In this document: positions 10,301 to 21,349 of the stretch, piece after piece
How positions within the stretch are numbered: the first letter of the stretch is position 1
Layout of the letters: every line of letters starts with the position of its first letter
From: Atopsyche davidsoni
Taxonomy: Eukaryota; Arthropoda; Insecta; Trichoptera; Hydrobiosidae
Reading direction: 5' to 3'
DNA: 64,000 nt
Assembly (NCBI GenBank): GCA_022113835.1
Contig: JAILWY010000008.1
Span: 9,490,501-9,554,500, forward strand
Translations under genes and position numbers: made by a program
Notes under the pieces: generated by a model
Databases searched by the model: none
What the model was told of the DNA's origin: nothing
Seen by the model: only the letters and a program-made list of their open reading frames with translations

Positions 10301-13139
10301 TGAAATTTAAAATATAACGGGACATATTAGTCTAACTACTGTTTAGAAACAAGCGATCGCTCTTGCTATTTTTATTTTTAGATCCTTCAAACATAAATCT
10401 ATTTAATGATGCGATAAAAAATCTAAAATATACATTTCTTATTTGCTTAAAAATGGTTTCTGTTTTATTTATAATTAAATGATTTTTTATTGTCACCATT
10501 TAAAGATATTCGATTTTTTATTGGTTCTTGCGAACAATGGTATATCTTTGAACAATCAGTTGATTACCTTGTTTGATGTTTGCTAGATCTAAAAATGAAA
10601 AACACGGGTGATGGTTTATATTGAAGTGTCATGCCTGTTATCGATACAGTAGTGCGTTTGGGAGATTCCGACACTATTGTTTCTACACTCTATTATAGAT
10701 GTAGTACTCCTGTTGGATGTTAAGTATAAATGTATAAAATATAATACTCTTAGATGTTATTTAGAAAAAAAGCTTCAATGAATCTGTACACTGAACGAGA
10801 AATGAGATATCGAAAAATAAAATCTATTATTTAAACATCAAGAAGTACCAAAATTTTTGTTTAAATTAACATAATACGTATGAAATAAATCAGTTTATTT
10901 TATTTATTTAAACTGATTTATTGTGTATGAAATATATCTGATTGAAAAATATATCCGCTCCACCTTGTCTTTTTTTTCTTTGTAATTCATAAAGTAAATA
11001 TTGTTTTTAGCAATTGAGATTATTAATGTAAGATCCTGGAAAATGTTAAAATAAATAATGAATTATCTGCAAATGTTATTGCCGAATTGTTAGGAGAATC
11101 GTTTAAGGTCAAAATAAAAATAAATATTAAGTATTTATAAAGATATCTGATTAAAGAGTGTAGTCTCTAATTGCTACTTAAATAAATTTATTGTAATTAA
11201 AATAATATTATTAACAGTAACTACATTAAAGTTTGAAATAAATTATCTAAAACAATAATAGTAGATTTAATAATAAAAAAAACAATTACCTGCATAAAGA
11301 AGTTAAATTTTGATCTTTGACGGTTCAAATAATTTTCGCTTTGATCCAATATTTTTTCATGTGTGTTAACTTGATATGTGATTACTCTAAGATAAAAAAA
11401 GCTTTCGATAAAATCAAAGCGTCAACCGAGTATCTGGTTATTTTAGAGATATTACATTTTGATTTGACGCTGCTGATAATGTGCCGTGGAAGGCGGGGTA
11501 AGAATTCTATTAAACTATACGTAAAAATTATTAAAATCAATCGAGTGCCATATTATTATAGTCTGATCTTCTTAGTTCATTGACTTTTCAGTGGTAGTTC
11601 ATGTCCCACGATCACGATCCCTGTCCCGGCAGGTGAATTCCAAACCGATGTCTCTAAGCTCATGCCTGTGGTTGATCAGCGATGATTTGTACTCACATTA
11701 CCCAAAGGCACAATAAATGGGATAGATTCACTATTATAATCTTACCTTTTGTCATATTTTTAAGAATATTGTATAGATATGAATTTAATTTTTGTATTAT
11801 TTTAAGTTTTTATTTATAACCCTATCTTAATGAATTCATTTTTTTAAATATGGCTAGAATAATGATACACACACTGATTAATAATAAAAATATAAAAACC
11901 TTAGAATATATAAAAAAAAATATCTTTTCATACACAAAGCAAATTAAAAAATATACAACTTATTATTAATATTTTATTCCAACTAAAATTCAATTTTGTT
12001 GACCTTGAAATGTAAAATATAATTTTACAACACAATATACGTGTCGTTTTAATAAGCATAGCACTTGAAATGGAATTTTATATACATCAATATTGTTTTT
12101 ATTAAATCTGCCATTTCTGGTGGGTATACAATACAATTAATTTTCACTGAAATTCTTTATTTTATATATTCTAAGAGAGATATATTCCGTGTTACTAAAA
12201 ATATATATATATTTACTTCGATGCAATTACGGTAGTAACATATCTGACATTTAGACAGCATTTGTTTAATGGGTCAGATATTTTCTATGACAAAATAATG
12301 ATCTGCCAGACAAATAGCTTTTAACGTTCCTACCGGAGTTGCACAGGAGAACAACACGGCTTGATTTTATTATTCACCAGTGCCACCTCGTTGTATCTCT
12401 TGCCCCGCCTTCCTCCGGACACCCCCCGGAGGCTGTATACTTTTCGTCAGCGAGTTCTTATAAGTTGTGGGGGTGGGATGGGCAGTCGTGCCAAACTGGA
12501 TTGTGGAGCGCCATGCGCAAGGAGTGCGGACGCACTGACCTGCATTTGATTATTTGTATGATTGACTAATTAAATACACTGAATATAAGTTTTAATACGT
12601 TGGTGTTTTATTTATGGTCGACACTTCACACACCGGTTACATTTACTTTTACAACGTTGGTATTTATATTATATAACGAATCTTATGCTACATTATACCA
12701 TTCCTACTGAATTACAAAGAAAGTTGCTCAACAGCAGAATACACGCAGTGTTGAAAACATTGTTATTACAAATAAATTGAATATTTGTACAAAATGTTGT
12801 AATCTATTCTCACATTGAGTTTGTGTGTCTTCTACTCGTGGAATAATAAAATATACAACGCAGTTGGGAGGGAATGGAAACACTCGCGAGCAGACACCCT
12901 CATCTATTGGAATTGACAAACACGACTTGATGGGAGTTTTGAAGGCTTTAATATAAATAAACACGGAGGCAAGAAATAATATTTTTACAAACTTGCGGGC
13001 AAATACGGCCGCGGGTCAATGCCACGTGAGTCTGCGTGCTAGTGGTGGGCATCGTCGAATATTCGGTTAATCGAAATAATCGATTAATATAAAATGAGCA
13101 AAAATTCGATCCGAAAATTGTGGTATAGTGTTTAGACAA
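10301..13139. other. Very AT-rich non-coding stretch
   Basis: No gene is seen. An inverted repeat at about 10885-10924 pairs AATAAATCAGTTTA with TAAACTGATTTATT. The GC-richer patch at 12339-12550 holds two overlapping short ORFs with no recognisable domain and no splice sites that make sense. The stretch near 13040 carries GGTGGGCATCGTCGAATATTCGG, a repeat-like motif. Confidence 0.5.
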
Positions 13140-13142
13140 TCT

Positions 13143-13450
13143 TCTACTATAATAATAGCCATTGTGTGTTTATTTGTATGTTTGTATGTATGTTTCATTT
13201 TTCCGTTCTGTATAGAATATCTTAAAAGATACAACGCTGATTTTTTGCACATAAGTTAAGTAAATTTTTCCGCAGCTATGTGCCGAATTTCAAGACGATA
13301 GGATAATATTTTCATTCATAAACTTTAAAATATGCTTTAGCTAAACTTTAATTATATAATTCACTTCTTCGCCGCGAGATGTCGTTAACCGCGAGAATTT
13401 AGACGCATCGTTCATCAAATTCGTCATTTTGTGACGGGCTACATTACTAG
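13143..13450 (+). mobile_element. Non-autonomous Helitron, copy 1
   Basis: The 5' end reads TCTACTATAATAATAGCCAT (a TC two bases earlier, at 13140, is an alternative start). The 3' end is a CGTCA-loop-TGACG hairpin at 13422-13436 followed by GGCTACATTACTAG and then a host T. This CTAG|T end with a hairpin 10-15 bp upstream is the Helitron signature. It shares both ends and about 160 bp of 5' sequence with the longer copy at 62994-63667. It is internally deleted and has no reading frame. Confidence 0.75.
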
Positions 13451-13823
13451 TGTATTATAATATTTAATCTGAAAATGATTCATAAAAAATTATTGAATTT
13501 GGAGTTCGGATAATCGCATATTTTACTTGAAATAATCGGCCGTCTAAATTTATATCTCAGCGATTTTAATCACGCAAAATCGGTCAGTAGTCGAGTTCAT
13601 GTAATCGAATATTTAATCTGGAAATAATTAGCGAAAAATAAGCCACCAAAGGTCGAGTTCTGATAATCGATACATTTTATGATATTTTATTTTTATATAT
13701 TTTATTATAAATAAAACCGTCAACATATAAATATGGATGTTGCTTTACATGTTGTGACATCTAATGAATCCATGATTTTTTTATATTGTCATGGTCATAA
13801 TGGATTCTACTGTCATGGTTTTA

Positions 13824-14070
13824 CCTTCATCGTCAACAAGTGTCCCTTCTCAGATAAAGTTGGCGACATATACTCATGCTGAGCCAGTGTTCATGGTTTT
13901 CTAAGGGGAAAATATTGTAGTGGGTCCTTGGGTCCTTCTACACCGCAGTTTTATATTGCTGCTGCCCAGTAGCATTATTATATAATCCTTTCTTTACAAA
14001 GCTCTGGCGTTTAGATCTGATACTCAGAGCTACAGAAGCGATAGCATGAGCCTACCAATTTGACAAGGTA
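13824..14070 (-). repeat. SINE-like repeat, class B
   Basis: This reads the reverse of the class B repeat. The tail (GACAAGTGTCCCTTCTCAGATAAAGTTGGCGAC on the + strand) is followed by GTGTTCATGGTTTTCTAAGG, ACACCGCAGTTTTATATTGC and GCTCTGGCGTTTAGATCTGA. It is closely similar to the copies at 33.8 and 54.2 kb, with an extra GGGTCCTT duplication. Confidence 0.6.
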
Positions 14071-15324
14071 CGAGGCTTCTTCTTCAAAATTTACGATATA
14101 ATACCAGAAGTCTGAATATACCATATTATGCAGAGGCATGCCGTACAATATTGCATTGCTTTTCCTAAAAGATATTTTAACTTAAAAATCTAATATATAT
14201 ATTAGATCATCGCAGATCTGAAGGATTCTGCCTACTCACGTCTTAGGGGGGTAGATAAGAGTAGTTGTGGTAAGTTATGGTTTTGTCGGGGAGTTCCCCG
14301 AGCCGTCACTCCGCCCCTTCACCCGTCCACCCCTTCCACCTGCCAACTTCAGTGTGGTTCCGTTTACATTGAATCGATAATGTCTTTCTATATTTTCAAG
14401 AAGCCCTCCATTAACGGAAAACCGACGGAGAGCTAATGGAGTCCTGCCGGGAGGGAGGCTCGAGGGAGTCCTGAAACATACAAGATAGCCGGCAGGCTGC
14501 GACTTTACTTGCAATGCCGGATACGATGGCATCTAAAAATAACACCATCAAAAATCGATATCCCATTCTTTCAAGATTCAGACAAGACAATATAACTGTG
14601 ACTGCTCGTCTTGGAAGAATCTGTATAGTCGATTGTTAGGTGAAGGGGTTAATTTTTTGAAATCGTATAATAATTTTATTTTATAAAAGTTTTGATTCTA
14701 CCGAAAAACAAGCAAGCAGTTATAAGCAATTGCGACAGTATAGTACTTGATATAATGACCGCGTAATATTTTACAGATTTTCAGCGGAGTGTTTGGGACG
14801 TCTTCCCTTGTTATAAGGCTCCTGAAAGATTGCCTTTTCTTTTAAGGTCCACTTTGGCAGGCCTCGTCAGCAGTTAGCGGTGAGACACTTCAGCCCCATT
14901 CGGCGAATTCCTCCCTTAGTGCCTTTTTTTAATATTTCTCCCCAGATAAGGCCTTCGCGGACCTGTCAAAGCTCCCTTAGAAAATATAATCGCGATAGTA
15001 AAAATAGAAACCGGAGAACAATTTATATTGCCCGTGATCAAAGAAGTTAACATTTTTTTTATTAATTTACAATTTATTTTAATTTTCAACATATCGATGT
15101 GCTCAAAAAAACTTTTCAACGTTTATAGATTTATTATATTTTACATAATTTTTAAAAATATTTTTTTGCTGAAAAAGTAAGAGTTTCAGTATTTGTATGA
15201 TGCTTCTGATCACCTCTACTCACTTAAGGCAAAAAGTCCGTTAAGGCTCGCCACAGTTCTAACTTGATACAAGGTTGCGCTATAGTATGAATATAAACAT
15301 AAAATAATCGAAAAAACCATGGGG
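14071..15324. other. Non-coding stretch
   Basis: There is no supported gene. A 20-bp self-complementary block ATCTAATATATATATTAGAT occurs near 14188. The GC-richer section 14275-14535 is open on the - strand for 85 codons but has no recognisable domain. Confidence 0.45.
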
Positions 15325-15535
15325 AGGGCTCCTGCTATTGTTAGAATATCAGATCCTAATGTTAAAGCTTCGTAAGGAAAGGATTATATAATAATTGTTA
15401 TAGGCAACAGTAATACACAGACTATTCTTTAAATATAAAACTGAGATATAGAAGAACCCGGGGACCATGTAACATGTTCAGTAAGATGGTTACCAAACAT
15501 TTCTTAGAAGAGGCGGCTGAAGGGGAAGAAAGTAA
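15325..15535 (+). repeat. SINE-like repeat, class B
   Basis: This copy is in the sense orientation: GGGCTCCTGCTATTGTTAGA, GGATTATATAATAATTGTTA, ATATAAAACTGAGATATAGA, AGAACCC and a decayed tail AAGATGGTTACCAAACATTT followed by AGAAGAGG. It is more diverged than the copies at 33.8 and 54.2 kb. Confidence 0.5.
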
Positions 15536-15896
15536 ATTTATTATTTTAAAACTAAATATTAAAAGGATTTATTAAACAGTTAGTAGTACATAATAAGTTC
15601 TAAACGTACTGCTGTAGGACTATATTAATAATTTTATTATACAAAGCATATTTAAATGACAAAGCAGCGAGTTATTTACGCTGAGGATGATTTACATAAG
15701 AAAAACATTTCTTAGAAGCTTCTGGAGCGGGGCTTGAAGAAAAAAAATGCACGAGAACGAGCCAAAAAGAAAAACAGCTGTATTTTTTAATCCATAAATC
15801 ATCATGTATTTTCAATAAATATCGTCATATTATAAAAAAAATTAGACATATTTGTATATATATAAATATTTTTTGGCCTTAAATATTCCATTTCAG

Positions 15897-16079
15897 GACG
15901 GGGATGAGGGAGGCAGTTGGCTCGCTTTTCCAATATTCGCCGAACATCATAACTTCGTGAACTCTATTACTCCACGAGATGCAGCGGAGAAGTTGATTGA
16001 ATACTTCTCCTTTGCCGGAAAAATGGATCGATGGAATACACTTTACAGGCAGAATACAAATACACGTTGCATATAAAAT
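15897..16079 (+). CDS. Candidate 3'-terminal exon, product unknown
   Basis: A good acceptor (ATTCCATTTCAG|GAC) opens a frame that runs 60 codons to TAA at 16077-16079. It reads DGDEGGSWLAFPIFAEHHNF, then a helix-like stretch with TPRDAAEKLIEYF, and ends NTNTRCI. Composition and codon use look coding in an otherwise AT-rich region. I do not recognise a family. No partner exon was found nearby, so it may be an isolated exon of an interleaved gene or a fragment of a transposable-element gene. Confidence 0.3.
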
Positions 16080-16744
16080 ACATCATTATCCTGTTCAGTA
16101 TTAGTGATGGGAATCCTCGATTGCAGCTGCCACGAAAATAATTTGATAGCAGCTTCTTTGTCGATTGCTACGATAAAGATCGATGGCATATTATAATATG
16201 TTTTTAAAATTAATTATTGGTTTATTTCATTCAACGTCTGTGTACGCTACAGTAGTGATATAATAATTGACTAGCCGCAAATAAAACATATCTGATGCAA
16301 GTGTTTAATAATTCACCTGTAAGCAGTGACGTCACAAGCCAGGCACCTGCCTTTTTGTGGGCATCCTTCATTCAATCAACCTAAAAATATATATTTTACA
16401 TTTTCGACTGGAAGATTCGATTATTAATAATCTTTTAGTATTTAAAAAAAATATATTTTCGGTTGATGCCCCTTCGGTTCTCAGATAAAGGCATGCCTGA
16501 AGCTGCCAACAGAGCATGCTGGCAAAGCCGATAGCATCACGCAAAAACAAGGTGGAATATATTTTATAATTAAAACACCATTATCACATATTCAAATACT
16601 ATGTCACATATTTAGTACGCGATATATAAAATATACAGCATGAACCTGTCTGGCAAGCATTATACAGTTTCTCCAAATCCAGGGATGCCTCCACATAAAA
16701 AAATCTTTGGACTAGATATGCTCCAGATATTTATAAACCATGAA

Positions 16745-17160
16745 TCTTCTTCTTCTGATGCCTCTCCTCATGGGAGATTAGTGGCCATTTCATCGAACAT
16801 ATCCCTATCTCACCAATTCGGCCGCACTTTCGATCTCCAGCCACTAAAACTTCCTTCTTCCAATGCCCCTTTTTCCTTCAATTTTTCATTGGACAATCAG
16901 CTGGAGGACGCCATACTTATTGTTAAGAAAAATGTACCCAAAATAGGATACCTTCAGCTTCTTTACTCAACGTCAAGAGTTCCCTTTCATTGCGCATTCT
17001 GAGCATGACTCTTTTTTTATTGAGTGTCCAAGCTTCGACTCTATAAAGGAGAACTGAGACGACATAACATTTGGTGAATCTCCATCGAGATTTCAGTGTT
17101 ATATATCTTGAGCAAAGTACTATTAAACGCACTGCTCTCAATTCTCATTTTAATTTGCTG
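16745..17160 (-). pseudogene. RTE-like LINE 3' end (class A), reverse-transcriptase C-terminus
   Basis: Read on the - strand, this carries a decayed ORF2 C-terminus. RFTKCYVVSVLLYRVEAWTL followed by NKK is the motif of RTE-clade endonuclease-reverse transcriptases (YVxSVLLYGxEAWTL). VMLRMRNERELL and RRKF-WL-IESAAELVR follow, then the termination region and tail ATGAGGAGAGGCATCAGAAG. Several stops and frameshifts make it non-functional. The copy is 5'-truncated, as normal for LINE insertions. A related copy lies at 28.5 kb, and more decayed ones at 42.1 and 60.3 kb. Confidence 0.75.
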
Positions 17161-17390
17161 GTCAGGATACTAGTTCTCATTCACACTTGAACCTTTTAAC
17201 TCTCTCACAAACAATTCCAGTGTTATATCTCTTGGGCATAGTACTTTCCTCAGATTAATACCATTAATAAAAGAAACTAAAAAAAAACATTTCCTTAATT
17301 ACCCAAGTTTGTTAAGTTTTTTGCAGTATTTTCTTGCGAACAAGGGAGTGATATACCGGTGGCTCTCTAGGTGGAACTAACCTAACCTAA

Positions 17391-17446
17391 CCTCCCCCTC
17401 CCCCTGGCCCTCCCCCTGCCCCACCCCCTGCAGCCCCGGCGGCCCC
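17391..17446. repeat. C-rich tract with quadruplex potential on the - strand
   Basis: CCTAACCTAACCTCCCCCTC is followed by repeated CCCCCTG/CCCCAC blocks. The - strand has more than four runs of at least four Gs with loops of 1-6 bases. No coding frame of note is present. A mariner-type end ACACCCTGTA lies just downstream at about 17498. Confidence 0.55.
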
Positions 17447-17509
17447 ATTAATCAGCCGGCACCTGCTTGTTGCACGCACCCGCCTTTGTACTCCGAAACA
17501 CCCTGTATA

Positions 17510-18353
17510 GCACGCCACGGACCAGTAAATCGCCGTTTATAACATATATTGTTATCTGTTTCTATTTTTATACGATATTAGCAGTACGAGCCGCTGTTTC
17601 CCGGAATATTAGCATGTCATTGTGATTTTTTTTCATTTTATCAAAACTCAGGGAACCCTCATTTTTAATTGAATATTTTTATTAGTATTTTAAATTACTA
17701 TTTATTTGTTCTTCTTTAAAATCTATACATAATTTTGAACTATAGAAAATATGCAAAACCCTGATTGTATTGTTCAATATTAATATTTCTGGTATCCAGG
17801 GTATTATTTCCTTGTCTGAAAATTCTGTTTGACTCTCGTAGTAAATATGTTTTATTGAAAATCTATTTGTAATGAAAAAATGTTTTTAATCTGAAAAAAG
17901 TATCTGCCTGTTATTTTCTAAAAAAAATACAGGATCGTACGCATCGCGAGCGAAGTTGAAACGAGTCAAAACGTTACCTGTATAATTATTTATAAATAAT
18001 ATAAATGTACAATGTCTGTTTGTTTCAATGAAAATATGTTAATGCTCTAAAAATATAAAGCCCCATTAATGTCAAAATATATTTGAAAAATAAATATTTT
18101 CTACCACGGGTTAATATCGTGTTGGGTCTATTTTTATAAAATTTGTACTATTTCAGAATAATTTTTTTTATTTAATTTTTAATTTAGTGAAAAAATTTAT
18201 AAGGCATGCAGTAATTTTTTTTATGTGGATTGCAATGCATAGTCATAGAGTCCAAATTATATAAACCTATATCACGATGTTAGTTGAAAACCACGAGTGT
18301 ATTTAATTATGTTCAAATATAATAAAATATATTTTGCTACGCCTCCTGTATTG
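17510..18353. other. AT-rich non-coding stretch
   Basis: I see no gene and no recognisable repeat beyond simple A/T runs. Confidence 0.5.
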
Positions 18354-18408
18354 TTTTCAGTTTTCATGACATGAAAACTGAAAAAAGGTACTACGCTGAA
18401 AGCGTAGT
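18354..18408. repeat. Two adjacent perfect hairpins
   Basis: TTTTCAGTTTTCATG (18354-18368) and CATGAAAACTGAAAA (18370-18384) are perfect reverse complements around one base. Six bases later ACTACGCT (18390-18397) pairs with AGCGTAGT (18401-18408) around GAA. The pair does not resemble a known element end. Confidence 0.7.
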
Positions 18409-19105
18409 GCTTATGGCTGAAAACGTGTTGGGATTATATAATTCATCGCTCCGAAAAGCAATAAAGTGTTTTTTATATAGTTCTGCAAAAACTCATTTTA
18501 AAGGTTCACACACTCATCAGTGTTAGTACAAATAATAAATATTATATTTATGATCACAGTAAGCGTAGATTCGATCTAATGACAATACTATTTTGTCCAA
18601 AGTGCCCTTGTAACGTAGTAATAATTTTACACATTTGAGCTGCACTAATAAATTAATTTACATGTCTGTTTTTTTTATTTATTATGATTACATTAGATGA
18701 CATTAGACATTGTCATGGAGCTTTTGGTCAAACCCGACCCACGAAACGACGAGAAAAATCCCTTAGATATAACGATTATTTTTTGCTATGCTACAAGACA
18801 TGGTGGTCGACAGAATGATGGCGCCTGGCCGCGGCGGCCGTCTCCTTGTCCAATGATATTAATTTATGTGTTTTTCTACATTTTTGAATTAGTTTTTCAT
18901 GGAAAAAATATATTTATTAAACAAGGGGTGATATTCGTATTCCTTGTAGTGGGGGTGGTGGCTTATTCACCCTTGCAGCGCACGACTGCCTCCAATGCGC
19001 TGCATAAATACGCTCTTAAATTATTAATTACCCTACAATATGTCGGGCCGCACATCGCGCTGTAGTTTCATTCATGTGTTTTCCGGGACAGCGGGCGGAG
19101 CCGAG
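18409..19105. other. Non-coding stretch
   Basis: The 122-codon ORF at 18697-19065 has no recognisable motif; its hydrophobic middle (VFFYIFELVF) follows from T-rich DNA. No other feature was found. Confidence 0.4.
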
Positions 19106-19109
19106 CTCT

Positions 19110-19170
19110 CCCGAAGAGCCCCGAGGAGTCCCGAGGAGTCCCGAGCAGCCCCGAGCAGCCCCGAGGAGCT
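19110..19170. repeat. 10-bp tandem repeat CCCGAGGAGT/CCCGAGCAGC
   Basis: Six to seven copies of a 10-bp GC-rich unit occur in register, alternating CCCGAGGAGT and CCCGAGCAGC, inside a GC island at about 19085-19235. The period is not a multiple of three, so the 80-codon ORF over it is unlikely to be a gene. Confidence 0.7.
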
Positions 19171-19325
19171 CCGAGCGAGCTTCGGGCTTGTACGGCGCCG
19201 CACGGAGGCACGAGGCCGGGCCGCGGTGGTTGCGCTAGTGATGGGAAGCGAACACTTCGTGACCTACTCCATCTTTATTTAAAATGTAAATTATTGATAA
19301 TGATTAAGTACATTTTTTAAATATT

Positions 19326-19440
19326 TAATGATTAAAGAAACTCTCAGAAAAATATCAGCGTGATTTGTGTGGGATTCGACGAACCCACATCCCCAAGCTT
19401 ACATTGTCGGTGCATTACCAATTATGCCAACGAATCACTA
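19326..19440 (-). repeat. tRNA-derived SINE with A and B boxes
   Basis: On the - strand the order is a tRNA-like A box TGGCATAATTGGTAATGC, then a B-box region GGTTCGTCGAATCCC (a small insertion splits GGTTCGAATCC), then the SINE body ACACAAATCACGCTGATATT and CTGAGAGTTTCTTT. The same body recurs at 33640-33740 and, as an inverted dimer, at 60057-60174. The internal Pol III promoter layout and the shared tail make SINE identity convincing. Confidence 0.65.
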
Positions 19441-19572
19441 TTACTTGGCAAGAATTTTTAACAATCATATCTTATAAGTGAAACCTTTTACTTATTACTA
19501 CTTATTATATATTGTTTAGTATTGCGTATAGGGCGATGATGGGGATGTGGGTATTGGGTTATCGGAGGTGTA

Positions 19573-19835
19573 AGAGAGAGCGCTCGAGCTTGCTCGCGTG
19601 TTTTTATACACAAAAGAACTACCGCCCCCCCCCCCCCTTTCTCTCATTGTCCGTAAAGTCACAAGTACAGTCCGAAACCCAAAAATGGCGGTAGTCGGTC
19701 TGTTCGATATAGATCGACTACCGCCATTTTTGGGTAATTATAATTGTGACTTTACGAACAATGAGAGAAATGGGGGGGAGGGGGTAGTTCTGCGTGTACA
19801 AAAACATGCGAGCAAGCTCGAGCTCTGTCTCTCTT
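19573..19835. repeat. Long imperfect palindrome (foldback), arms about 120 bp
   Basis: The left arm (19573-19697) and right arm (19715-19835) are reverse complements with small differences around a 17-nt loop. Matching landmarks from outside in are CTCGAGCTTGCTCGC, AGAACTACC, a C13 run against a G-rich tract, CTCTCATTGT, GTAAAGTCACAA, and CCAAAAATGGCGGTAGTCG at the centre. A transcript would form a long double-stranded hairpin. It may be a foldback transposon or an inverted duplication of a repeat. The two ORFs of the left half are by-products. Confidence 0.75.
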
Positions 19836-19980
19836 CATGCGGCAGCGGACTGCTACAGTCTTACATCAGCTAATTGGGGGCAGTGTAATGTAATGGTGAA
19901 TAAACTAACTAAAAATGAAAGTTCATATTTCATTGACGTGTAGGGGTTAGTACCTACATCTGAACACGTGTCTTACGGCC

Positions 19981-20320
19981 TGTAGGAATGTGACATTCGA
20001 CCCTGAATCCTTTAAATATTTTACGACTGCCATTAAAGTAGAACATAACCCTTTAGTAATTAGCGGCCAGTCAAAGGCGATCGTATTCAGGCGCTTCCTG
20101 CTTACGTCAGCCACAAGGCAGCGGGATCCTATATAAGCGGCTCTCCAGAGAGACCTCGCGGCATCGAACTAGTAACCACGTACTTTTCTAACAAGTGTAG
20201 TTATACTAAATAAACTACGAATACGCAAATATTTCGCCAGCCTTCTGATTTCCAACCTTACATCAATCCTGCAACCACATCATCTGAATCTTCAACAACA
20301 CACACTCTACCTGCGGCGAA
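19981..20320 (+). mobile_element. Probable solo LTR / 5' LTR with leader
   Basis: The segment has the order expected of a retroviral-type LTR: a possible TG start (TGTAGGAATGTGACATTC), a TATA box TATATAAG at 20130-20137, an AATAAA at 20209-20214, and, just after the putative LTR end, TTGGTGACATC at 20321-20331. That last site resembles a tRNA primer-binding site starting TGGTGAC, used by some Ty3/gypsy elements. No gag or pol frame follows and no second LTR is in the window. The exact borders are uncertain. Confidence 0.4.
20130..20137 (+). promoter_or_regulatory. TATA box of the LTR-like promoter
   Basis: TATATAAG sits in a GC-richer context (GGATCC upstream, GCGGCTCTCC downstream). It is about 80 bp before an AATAAA and about 190 bp before the putative primer-binding site, a typical LTR spacing. 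Confidence 0.45.
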
Positions 20321-20544
20321 TTGGTGACATCTTATTCATTGGCGAAAGACGAAAGGAAGTACGGAACCCTAAAGATAACGACCACTAATCACGGTCGAGA
20401 GTACGGATCGAGTCCTCGTAGCACGTGTGCTGGCGAAATTTACGACCTCGCAAGAAGCCACGGGAAATTGGTGCCACCGGGAGGAGCGAGCCCGTCCACG
20501 GTCTATATTGAACAGTGGTAATATTTGGATGCATCGTGACACGA

Positions 20545-20740
20545 TGTTCCAGGGGCATCCCTAGCGCGGCGGGCGCGACGCCTGCGCGAGCTGGGCCGGC
20601 GCCCTCGGCCGCAGTCAGCCCGAGGCATCGGCGCCGCGACGTCCGCGTGCCCAGCGCCCCCGACCTCGCCCCCGGGGCTCCGCAACCCCCGACACCCCCG
20701 ACACCCCCACTTCCACCCCGCCAGTGTTGCCACTCAAGCA
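20545..20740. other. GC-rich, CpG-dense island downstream of the LTR
   Basis: About 200 bp of very GC-rich, CpG-dense sequence (GCGCGGCGGGCGCGACGCC and similar) ends in a C-rich run. An acceptor-like TTCCAG precedes it and a donor-like GAAG|GTACGA follows near 20825, but no frame stays open across the pair. Long ORFs on both strands here are expected from GC content alone. It could be the leader of the element or an unrelated island. Confidence 0.4.
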
Positions 20741-21001
20741 CACCCGCCTTAGCAACTGTTGAGTGTTTTTGACTTGTTTTTGTACCATGTGATGGATTTC
20801 GCCGCTTCCCCGTGGATCTGAGAAGGTACGATACATAAGCGTATATACATTTACGTTTTAATAAAAATACACCAGCGTCATTTTGTTGTTTACACACCTG
20901 TCAATTCGCTCTTGGCCCGATCACACACTATCACACCTATTGGACGTATTCAAAAAAACAAATCTCAATAAATAAAATACTAACAGTTGATTGGTGCAGT
21001 A

Positions 21002-21246
21002 CAGTGAAACCTCGATACAACGGACAAAAAATCCGGTAAAATATTAAAAAATATTAAATTTTTTTTTTGTTGCTATTTTCGAGAGTTGATTATATAAAAA
21101 AAACGGCAAACTTCAAAAGTGCAAACGCAAGTTGATTCCTTTTTAGTAGGAATACAACAGTAACGTCACTTCACGACGAGTTTTCAAAGGCAATAAATAC
21201 AATTTTGTATTTATATATAAATACATAGTGTATCGAGGTTATACTG
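21002..21246. mobile_element. Pogo-like MITE, 245 bp
   Basis: CAGTGAAACCTCGATACA at the left and TGTATCGAGGTTATACTG at the right are inverted repeats with two mismatches in 18 bases. TA target duplications flank both sides (21000-21001 and 21247-21248). The terminal sequence is of the pogo/Tigger type (CAGTNNAACCTCG). The interior is AT-rich and non-coding. Confidence 0.75.
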
Positions 21247-21274
21247 TATAAACAAAAACAAATACAGGTGTGTT

Positions 21275-21345
21275 CGTAGATCCGTTTTGACATTTCGGTC
21301 TCTGTGCTGGGACCATCTTCATAATCCAGTACGGGGACCGACACA
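21275..21345 (-). repeat. Penelope-like or SINE fragment with GATGGTCCC..GACCGAAA
   Basis: On the - strand it reads GGATTATGAAGATGGTCCCA followed by GCACAGAGACCGAAATGTC. A related block is at 51355-51420 (TATGAAGATGGCCCC...GAACTGAAACGTCGG). The class is my guess from the motif; I have not confirmed it. Confidence 0.3.
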
Positions 21346-21349
21346 TACT

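Noticed and set aside
16640..17002. 120-codon + strand ORF
   Set aside because: It is the antisense of the LINE reverse-transcriptase fragment at 16745-17160.
17386..17397. Telomeric repeat (TTAGG)n
   Set aside because: The run is CCTAACCTAACCT with a 7-bp-like period over two copies, not a true (CCTAA)n array.
18697..19065. 122-codon ORF with a hydrophobic segment
   Set aside because: The hydrophobic part comes from T-rich DNA; no signal peptide at the start, no recognisable family.
20385..20897. 170-codon - strand ORF, the longest in the window
   Set aside because: It spans a CpG-dense island in which most frames are open on both strands. The protein is a glycine/arginine/alanine-rich low-complexity string with no motif.
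21275..21345. Hammerhead ribozyme of a Penelope-like element
   Set aside because: The CGAAA part is suggestive, but the conserved CTGATGA core reads TTATGAA, and stem I and III partners could not be found.
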